Origin: Bacillus sp. B1-b2 | GTDB taxonomy: Bacteria > Bacillota > Bacilli > Bacillales > Cytobacillaceae | Assembly (NCBI RefSeq): GCF_009183415.1 | Contig: NZ_WEHU01000019.1 | Span: 1-64,000 of the forward strand | DNA length: 64,000 bases | Reading direction: 5' to 3' | Part shown: one piece after another, positions 58,435 through 64,000 of the stretch | Layout of the letters: every line of letters begins with the position of its first letter | How positions within the stretch are numbered: position 1 is the stretch's first letter | The notes under the pieces: model-generated | Database searches by the model: none | Seen by the model: only the letters and a program-made list of their open reading frames with translations | Told to the model about the DNA's origin: nothing | Position numbers and translations under genes: made by a program

Positions 58435-58610
58435 AATATATAGTTGTATATTTAAACACCTTGCTGAATAGGGGGATGATTTCCGTTACAGGAGTTCGCT
58501 TTCCGTGGGGCTCGCGCTGAGCCGCTTCGGCTTAAAAGCCTGCAGGGTCTCAGCTGTCTCGCAGATCCCACAGGAGTCTCACCCCTTCCACTACAATCAT
58601 CTGGATAAAA
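58435..58610 (-). repeat. Structured Bacillaceae-type dispersed repeat in the metK 3' region
   Basis: A GC-rich island in AT-rich surroundings with nested complementarity: CCGTGGG (58503-58509) with CCCACAGG (58567-58574), GCTGAG (58516-58521) with CTCAGC (58549-58554), and GGCTTAAAAGCC (58529-58540) as apical hairpin. The sequence type ('CGCTTTCCGTGGGGCTCGC ... GATCCCACAGGAGTCTC', split here) is familiar to me as a multi-copy intergenic element in Bacillaceae genomes. Only one copy occurs in this window. Its role is unknown. Confidence 0.7.
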
Positions 58611-58649
58611 ATTCTATTTTATCTTTCTAAATTACTTTTTCTTACTGTT

Positions 58650-59849
58650 TTATCCTTTAATAGAATTCTTAATGATTTCTGCTTTATCCGTACGTTCCCA
58701 TGGTAAATCAACATCTGTACGTCCAAAATGGCCATAAGCAGCTGTTTGTCTATAGATAGGTTTACGTAAATCTAGCATATTAATAATTCCTGCTGGACGA
58801 AGATCAAAGTTTTCACGTACTGCTTCTACTAATTGATCTTCTGAGACAACACCTGTTCCAAACGTATCAACAGAAATAGATACAGGTTGAGCTACTCCAA
58901 TTGCATACGCTAATTGTACTTCTACCTTGTCTGCAAGTCCTGCTGCCACAATATTTTTCGCTACATATCGTGCTGCATATGCTGCTGAACGGTCTACTTT
59001 AGTTGGATCTTTCCCTGAGAAAGCTCCCCCACCATGACGAGCATAACCACCGTAAGTATCAACAATAATTTTGCGACCAGTAAGACCAGCATCTCCTTGT
59101 GGACCACCAATAACGAATCGACCTGTTGGATTGATAAAATATTTAGTATTTTCATCAATTAATTCTGCAGGTACAACATGGTTAATAACATATTCTTTAA
59201 TATTTCGTTGAATTTGCTCCAATGTAACCTCAGGATGATGTTGTGTGCTGATAACAATGGTATCCACGCGTACTGGTTGATTATTCTCATCATATTCAAC
59301 AGTTACTTGTGTTTTACCATCTGGGCGCAGATATGGTAAGATTTCTTCTTTTCTAACTTCTGCTAATCTGCGAGATAATTTATGCGCTAATGAAATCGGA
59401 AGTGGCATTAACTCTTTCGTTTCATTACATGCAAAACCAAACATTAAACCTTGGTCACCTGCACCAATTGCTTCAATCTCTTCATCTGTCATTTTACCTT
59501 CACGAGCTTCTAAAGCTTGGTCTACTCCAAGTGCAATATCAGCTGATTGTTCATCAATAGACGTTAATACAGCGCTAGTTTCCGCATCAAAACCATACTT
59601 AGCGCGAGTATAACCAATTTCTTTTATTGTTTCTCGAACAATTTTAGGTATATCTACATATGTAGATGTAGTTATTTCTCCTGCAACTAGTACTAATCCT
59701 GTAGTAACAGATGTTTCTGCAGCAACACGTGCATTAGCATCTTTTGCTAAAATAGCATCTAAAATAGCATCTGAAATTTGATCACAAATTTTATCTGGGT
59801 GACCTTCTGTTACCGATTCAGAAGTAAACAAACGACGTTTTGTTGACAT
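58650..59849 (-). CDS. metK: S-adenosylmethionine synthetase
   Basis: Makes S-adenosylmethionine from methionine and ATP. The 399-residue protein shows '[18 protein letters not shown]' (about 16-33), the '[12 protein letters not shown]' hexapeptide-type motif (about 118-129) and the P-loop-like '[19 protein letters not shown]' (about 272-290). GGAGG ribosome site. A SAM-I riboswitch controls it. Confidence 0.98.
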   Translation of the reverse strand: MSTKRRLFTSESVTEGHPDKICDQISDAILDAILAKDANARVAAETSVTTGLVLVAGEITTSTYVDIPKIVRETIKEIGYTRAKYGFDAETSAVLTSIDEQSADIALGVDQALEAREGKMTDEEIEAIGAGDQGLMFGFACNETKELMPLPISLAHKLSRRLAEVRKEEILPYLRPDGKTQVTVEYDENNQPVRVDTIVISTQHHPEVTLEQIQRNIKEYVINHVVPAELIDENTKYFINPTGRFVIGGPQGDAGLTGRKIIVDTYGGYARHGGGAFSGKDPTKVDRSAAYAARYVAKNIVAAGLADKVEVQLAYAIGVAQPVSISVDTFGTGVVSEDQLVEAVRENFDLRPAGIINMLDLRKPIYRQTAAYGHFGRTDVDLPWERTDKAEIIKNSIKG

Positions 59850-60042
59850 CTGATTTCCTCCTTATATTAGAAAAAAGCAGAGTGTATAATCGACACTCTT
59901 ATTTCTCATTATGATACGGTACTCATTCCCTAGATAGTATGAAGTAAAAATGGCGTTTTTATCCTAACAGGAGCTCTTGCTAGCATAATAACACTCATCT
60001 ATAAAATTACATTTTTTATAAAAGATAATTATTCATTCCACA

Positions 60043-60070
60043 CAAAAAACCTTTTCATAAGTGAAAAGGT
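60043..60070 (-). terminator. Riboswitch terminator of metK
   Basis: ACCTTTTCAC / GTGAAAAGGT-type stem (read as ACCTTTTCACTTATGAAAAGG on the minus strand, 20 bases split by the TTAT loop) and six Ts. It is the expression platform of the SAM riboswitch. Confidence 0.88.
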
Positions 60071-60092
60071 CATTGGTAAAATCAATCCGCAC

Positions 60093-60262
60093 CTTTCACT
60101 CTTATCGTTCAAGGAATCGACTTCCTTGCTACAGGTTAGCACCTTTCCTAAGAGAATGTTCTGTCACATCTCAAAAAAATGAAATGATTCAGTAATTTTC
60201 TTCACATAGTAGGTTGCTGGGTTTCATTGGGCCAGTCCCTCCACCAGCTCAGGATAAGAGAG
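60093..60262 (-). promoter_or_regulatory. SAM-I (S-box) riboswitch of metK
   Basis: Minus strand carries the S-box core: CTGGTGGAGGGACTGGCCC, then ATGAAACCCAGCAACC. Stem P1 is CTCTTATC (60253-60260) with GATAAGAG (60099-60106). The 3' side of P1 continues into GTGAAAGGT, which can pair with the terminator's ACCTTTTCAC arm as antiterminator. SAM binding should fix P1 and turn metK off. Confidence 0.95.
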
Positions 60263-60279
60263 TATCCGTTCAAGGGTAA

Positions 60280-60309
60280 ATGATAGCTTACACTAATCAT
60301 TAATGTCAA
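60280..60309 (-). promoter_or_regulatory. Promoter of the metK riboswitch transcript
   Basis: TTGACA (60304-60309), 18-base spacer, TATCAT (60280-60285) on the minus strand, just before the aptamer. Confidence 0.7.
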
Positions 60310-60330
60310 TCATTTTTCCTCATATTAAGC

Positions 60331-60573
60331 TTAATTTGTAGAATTTAAAGAAATAAGTTTATATGTAATAATTGTTTTTGCATTTTCCCACTGTAACTTT
60401 TCAATGGTTGCAATCCCAGAGCTTTCTCCGTTCTTCGTTTTCTTAACCTCCACTGGAATATGCATAGGATAAATTCTATAATCATTTTTCTCTAATTGAA
60501 ATATATTCTCTTCTAATCTTAACTCTTGTCCTTTTGTTACGATCATTGTATTAAGTTCTAAGGGCATTCCCAT
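60331..60573 (-). CDS. DUF2584 protein
   Basis: An 80-residue soluble protein starting MGMPLELNTMIVTKG, the DUF2584 form, with 'YRIYPMHIPVEVKK' and 'TIITYKLISLNSTN' at the end. Function unknown. I choose the ATG at 60573 because AAGGAG lies nine bases upstream; the frame is open 21 codons further but would overlap the ytmA end. Last gene of the ytkD-ytmA-DUF2584 operon. Confidence 0.85.
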   Translation of the reverse strand: MGMPLELNTMIVTKGQELRLEENIFQLEKNDYRIYPMHIPVEVKKTKNGESSGIATIEKLQWENAKTIITYKLISLNSTN

Positions 60574-60599
60574 CTTAAATTTCTCCTTCACCTTTTTTT

Positions 60600-61391
60600 C
60601 TATTGTAGCATTATTCTTGTATGATTTTTCATCCATTTTGATAACTTTGTGACAACCTCTCTATTAATTGCGGGAGGGAAATAATGTGTATATTGCTCAT
60701 AAAACCATGTTTCTACTTCTTTATTTAATTTCTTTAATTCTTTCTCCAATTTATAACTATGTTCAACGGAGACATTCTTATCTTGAACACCGTGTATAAT
60801 TAAAACAGGCGCTTGCATATTAGCTAAATAATAAAGGGGTGTTCGTTCTTTATATTCGTCAGGATATTTAGAAGGAGTTCCACCTATTACTCTTTTCATC
60901 ATTCTTCTCAAGTCTTCTCTTTCTTCATATGTAAGCGTCATATCGCTAACTCCACCCCATGTAACCACTGATGCAACAGTGCAATAAATGCCAACAAAAA
61001 GTGCCATTACTCCTCCGCGGGAAAAACCAAATACATGTACATCAAGAACATTTGGTAGATTATCCAATAAATAATAGGCGGCTATAGCATCCATCCGATC
61101 CTTTCCTGCGAAATCTTCATTACCATCTCCTCCTTGATTTCCCCGATAAAATGGTGCAAATACTACGAAACCCTCTGATGCAAATTGAACAATACGCCCA
61201 GGGCGTACCTTTCCAACATTCTTGATTCCGCCTCTTAAATAAAGAAATCCATCATATTGTTTCCCATCGTTTGGTACAGCAAGTAATCCTTTAACTCGAA
61301 GCCCATCTACATTATACGTAACAACAAATAGATCAATAGATGGATTAGGAGAAGGAAATTTTACTTTTTCTAAAACATCACCATTTTTCAT
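60600..61391 (-). CDS. ytmA: S9-type alpha/beta hydrolase YtmA
   Basis: A 263-residue prolyl-oligopeptidase-family hydrolase. Triad: Ser in 'GFSRGG' (about 119-124), Asp in 'IHGVQDKNV' (about 200) and His in 'YEQYTHYFP' (about 236). No signal peptide. Physiological substrate unknown. I choose the ATG at 61391, eight bases after AGGGAAG; a TTG two codons upstream is too close. Thirty bases after ytkD. Confidence 0.88.
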   Translation of the reverse strand: MKNGDVLEKVKFPSPNPSIDLFVVTYNVDGLRVKGLLAVPNDGKQYDGFLYLRGGIKNVGKVRPGRIVQFASEGFVVFAPFYRGNQGGDGNEDFAGKDRMDAIAAYYLLDNLPNVLDVHVFGFSRGGVMALFVGIYCTVASVVTWGGVSDMTLTYEEREDLRRMMKRVIGGTPSKYPDEYKERTPLYYLANMQAPVLIIHGVQDKNVSVEHSYKLEKELKKLNKEVETWFYEQYTHYFPPAINREVVTKLSKWMKNHTRIMLQ

Positions 61392-61420
61392 CCTCAACTC
61401 TTCCCTTCTATTTTTCCTTA

Positions 61421-61900
61421 TTAGTTCTGCTCACTAAAAAATTGTTTCTCAATATACGGAATACATAATTCCAATACATCATCTTTCATTACATAGCTAA
61501 AGAAATCTTCCCAGCGTTTTTCTAGGATATTCTCTTCTATTAGTACTGGACCTAAAGTCTCAAGATAATCATCTTTTATCTCTAGTTCACTAATATTCGC
61601 AAAGTAAACATCTTTTACAAAAGACTCTAATCCCATAACTTGATAGGAAGCAATCCATTCTAACACACTGATTTTTGCTCCAGTTTCCTCATATACTTCT
61701 CGATATGCTGCTTCCTTTGTTGATTCTCCTCGTTCTGCCTTTCCCCCTGGAAACTCTAACCCTCTCTTTTTATGATGAGTTAATAACCAATACTGTTGAT
61801 ACTTACAAATTACTAGAACATGTCGAGCTTTTTGCTTAAAATAATTTCTATGAAAAGATAAATTCACGATAACCTTATTATGATCATAAAATGTTTTCAT
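61421..61900 (-). CDS. ytkD: Nudix hydrolase YtkD (nucleoside triphosphate / RNA pyrophosphohydrolase)
   Basis: A 159-residue Nudix protein with box GGKAERGESTKEAAYREVYEETGA (key residues GG, E, REVYEETG). B. subtilis YtkD hydrolyses 8-oxo-dGTP and other purine triphosphates and is involved in RNA decapping-type reactions. GGAG ribosome site. First gene of the operon with ytmA and the DUF2584 gene. Confidence 0.9.
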   Translation of the reverse strand: MKTFYDHNKVIVNLSFHRNYFKQKARHVLVICKYQQYWLLTHHKKRGLEFPGGKAERGESTKEAAYREVYEETGAKISVLEWIASYQVMGLESFVKDVYFANISELEIKDDYLETLGPVLIEENILEKRWEDFFSYVMKDDVLELCIPYIEKQFFSEQN

Positions 61901-62170
61901 ACTATCTCCGTCATTATGTATTATTTATCATTACTTGCATACTATATTCATTAACATTACTTACATCTTAAAGGATTTAGCAGCTTTTTACGATAAAGAA
62001 AAGAGAAATATGGGTAATTTCTCCACCAAACGGGTAAAGACCAACTAGTAAGAAAAACCATTTTATCCAAGTACCTTATTTTTTCTGGCTAGTTTGATTA
62101 ACATTCATATATAATAAATATATAGTAAAACGGTTACATTTTTCAATGTACCATATTGGAGGAATAACGT

Positions 62171-62428
62171 ATGAAAATTGTGGATGAATTGTTTAACTTA
62201 TATAAGAATAAACTTACAGGTGATGCAGAAGATATAGATATGCTTGCTTTTGCTTTTTTAGAGGAAATGTCACGTGAGGATTTACTACATATCATACAAG
62301 AATTAAATGAACAAGAATTGTATGACTTAATGGGATTATATTTAATCGAAAGCTTAAAGGGGAAGTTTGCTAAAGAAGATTATGGACAATCAAATATTCC
62401 TATTTTTACAAATAGAAACGTCCATTAA
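62171..62428 (+). CDS. DUF6154 protein
   Basis: An 85-residue acidic, helical protein: 'MKIVDELFNLYKNKLTGDAE' then 'LLHIIQELNEQELYDLMGLY' and a short tail. It matches the DUF6154 type in Bacillus. Function unknown. GGAGG ribosome site seven bases before the ATG. A 10-bp hairpin follows. Confidence 0.85.
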   Translation: MKIVDELFNLYKNKLTGDAEDIDMLAFAFLEEMSREDLLHIIQELNEQELYDLMGLYLIESLKGKFAKEDYGQSNIPIFTNRNVH

Positions 62429-62439
62429 CCCCCACATCG

Positions 62440-62500
62440 GAATTAGGCTGGTACGGTAGTAAATGATTAGAACATCTTTCTATTTCTGCCAGCCTAATCC
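62440..62500 (+). terminator. Hairpin after the DUF6154 gene
   Basis: ATTAGGCTGG (62442-62451) and CCAGCCTAAT (62489-62498) form a perfect 10-bp stem with a 37-base loop. No T-run follows, so its action as a terminator is uncertain. Confidence 0.45.
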
Positions 62501-62716
62501 TATCCATTATGCCTCAACATTTTTTTCGTATTCCCCATTATAAAAACAGACTAAAGGACAAAATAATACCAACATACACCTTTTTCCCCTATAATAAGGA
62601 TATTTCTATTATTCGTATTACAGTTGTTGGAAGGCTATCTGTAGACTATTATTTCTTATATACCAATCCAACATGATATGTATTATTGAAACTTATGCAA
62701 GAAAGGAAAGAGGATT

Positions 62717-64000
62717 GTGCATATATACTCTATTATTTTAACAATTATCATTATACTGAATATCATCCTTGCATTTTTAGTTATTTTCTTTGAAAGAAAA
62801 GATCCAGTGGCTTCTTGGGCATGGTTGATGGTATTAACTTTTATTCCGATTCTCGGATTTATTTTGTATCTTTTATTTGGTCAAAATTTACGGAGGCGAA
62901 AATTATTTCAGTGGGATGAAAGGAAAAAGTTAGGAATTGAACCTGTTTTAGCTTCTCAATTATTACAAATCAGCTCCAATCAATTACGCACTACTAATCC
63001 TGTTATACGTCAATATCAAGACCTTATTTATATGAATTTATTCAATAATGATGCTGTTTTAACAGAGAATAATGCTGTGTCTATTTTTACAGATGGTAAA
63101 GAGAAGTTTCATCAATTATTTACTGACATTAAACAAGCAAAAAAATCCATTCATTTACAATATTATATCCTGAAGAATGATGGAGTTGGTTCTGAATTAA
63201 TTAAATTGCTAGTAGAAAAAGCGAAAGAGGGAGTAGAAGTTCGTTTACTTTATGATGACTTAGGATCTAGGACCTTGCGAAAGAAGATATTTAAAGAATT
63301 AAGGGCAGCTGGAGGATATGTGGAAGTTTTTTTCCCAAGTAAATTTCACCTTATTAATTTACGTTTAAATTATAGAAATCACCGTAAACTTGGGATTATT
63401 GATGGAAAGATTGGTTATATTGGTGGGTTTAATGTAGGAGATGAATACCTTGGTCTTAACTCTAAATTCGGATATTGGAGAGACACGCACCTACGAATCG
63501 TTGGAACCGCTGTTTATGCCATTCAGACTAGATTTATCCTTGATTGGAATCAAGCCTCTCATCAACATGAAATTCATTACTCTCCTGATTACTTTCCAGG
63601 TCATGTTGAAGAAATAATTGGAAATATTGGGATGCAAATAGTTTCAAGTGGTCCAGATTCTGAGTGGGAACAAATAAAAAATGCATCCATTAAAATGATT
63701 AATTCTGCAAAAGAGAGTGTTTATATTCAGACTCCTTACTTTATTCCGGATGCAAGTCTTTTAGATGCGCTTCGGATTGCTGCTTTATCTGGCATTGATG
63801 TGAGAATCATGATTCCGAACAAACCTGATCATATGTTTGTTTATTGGGCAACCTACTCTTATATTGGAGAAATGATTAAAGCAGGAGCTAAAATTTATAT
63901 TTATGAAAATGGCTTTATTCATGCTAAAACGATTATTGTGGATGAAAAGGTATGTTCAGTTGGTACAGCAAATATTGATATGAGAAGTTTCCGTTTAAAC
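62717..64000 (+). CDS. cls: Cardiolipin synthase, C-terminus beyond the window
   Basis: The visible 428 residues belong to a phospholipase D-family cardiolipin synthase, which joins two phosphatidylglycerols. Two N-terminal transmembrane helices (about 2-24 and 32-55), then HKD motif 1 'NHRKLGIIDGKIGYIGGFN' (about 218-236) and HKD motif 2 'HAKTIIVDEKVCSVGTAN' (about 402-419). Only about 60-80 residues should be missing. The GTG at 62717 follows AAGAGGA. Promoter not identified. Confidence 0.9.
   Translation, partial: MHIYSIILTIIIILNIILAFLVIFFERKDPVASWAWLMVLTFIPILGFILYLLFGQNLRRRKLFQWDERKKLGIEPVLASQLLQISSNQLRTTNPVIRQYQDLIYMNLFNNDAVLTENNAVSIFTDGKEKFHQLFTDIKQAKKSIHLQYYILKNDGVGSELIKLLVEKAKEGVEVRLLYDDLGSRTLRKKIFKELRAAGGYVEVFFPSKFHLINLRLNYRNHRKLGIIDGKIGYIGGFNVGDEYLGLNSKFGYWRDTHLRIVGTAVYAIQTRFILDWNQASHQHEIHYSPDYFPGHVEEIIGNIGMQIVSSGPDSEWEQIKNASIKMINSAKESVYIQTPYFIPDASLLDALRIAALSGIDVRIMIPNKPDHMFVYWATYSYIGEMIKAGAKIYIYENGFIHAKTIIVDEKVCSVGTANIDMRSFRLN

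Overview
The window is a low-GC (mid-30s % GC by eye), gene-dense chromosomal segment of an endospore-forming Bacillaceae-type Firmicute. The gene order follows the 'yt' region of the Bacillus subtilis chromosome almost gene by gene: ezrA, hisJ, refZ, ytsP, ytrP, rpsD, tyrS, ccpA, aroA, ytxJHG, murC, sftA, ytpQ, ytpP, ytoP, ytzB, trmB, ytzH, ytmP, amyX, ytlQ, ytlP, dat, pepV, ytzE, an rsuA-type gene, ytgP, ytfP, cse60, ytwF, leuS, ytzC, ytqA, ytqB, ytpB, ytpA, asnB, metK, ytmA, ytkD and cls. Sporulation markers (cse60, a gamma-SASP-like gene, refZ), flagellar/chemotaxis-type genes and T-box/S-box leaders fit this. I cannot fix the genus. No tRNA, rRNA, CRISPR array, prophage or intact insertion sequence is visible.

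Layout. 1-0.3 kb: window edge with a possible C-terminal coding fragment and the ezrA terminator. 0.3-7.7 kb: cell division (ezrA, refZ), histidinol phosphatase, methionine sulfoxide reductase, a GAF-GGDEF signalling protein and rpsD with a long leader. 7.7-9.4 kb: a motility pocket (YjfB-like protein and a soluble chemoreceptor behind a clear sigma-D-type promoter). 9.4-16.6 kb: tyrS with T-box, a class A penicillin-binding protein, ccpA and aroA. 16.8-19 kb: an FtsA-like actin-fold protein with a long repeat-bearing C-terminal extension, the least understood large gene here. 19-30.4 kb: ytxGHJ, an aminopeptidase, murC, sftA, ytpQ, ytpP, a DUF84 NTPase, ytoP and trmB. 30.7-44.5 kb: ytzH/ytmP, pullulanase, ytlQ/ytlP, dat/pepV, a Nudix protein, ytzE, pseudouridine synthase, flippase-like YtgP, a flavoprotein, cse60 and a rhodanese. 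44.6-49.3 kb: leuS with T-box, an amidase and a phosphatase. 49.5-58 kb: an MFS transporter, the SASP-like/ytzC cluster, the tRNA-modification pair ytqA-ytqB, the lipid/terpenoid pair ytpA-ytpB, a membrane-anchored C39-like protein and asnB. 58-64 kb: a structured dispersed repeat in the metK 3' region, metK with a SAM riboswitch, the ytkD-ytmA-DUF2584 operon, a DUF6154 gene and the start of a cardiolipin synthase gene cut by the window edge.

Most genes form short transcription units closed by recognisable intrinsic terminators, several shared by convergent genes. Wall synthesis and division recur (ezrA, refZ, class A PBP, FtsA-like protein, murC, sftA, YtgP, dat for D-amino acids), next to translation (rpsD, tyrS, leuS, trmB, pseudouridine synthase, ytqAB). 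I did not find a clear new multi-gene system. The points most worth checking are the FtsA-like protein with tandem repeats, the NERD-like protein lacking part of its nuclease motif, a terminator embedded in the asnB coding sequence, and the structured repeat after metK.
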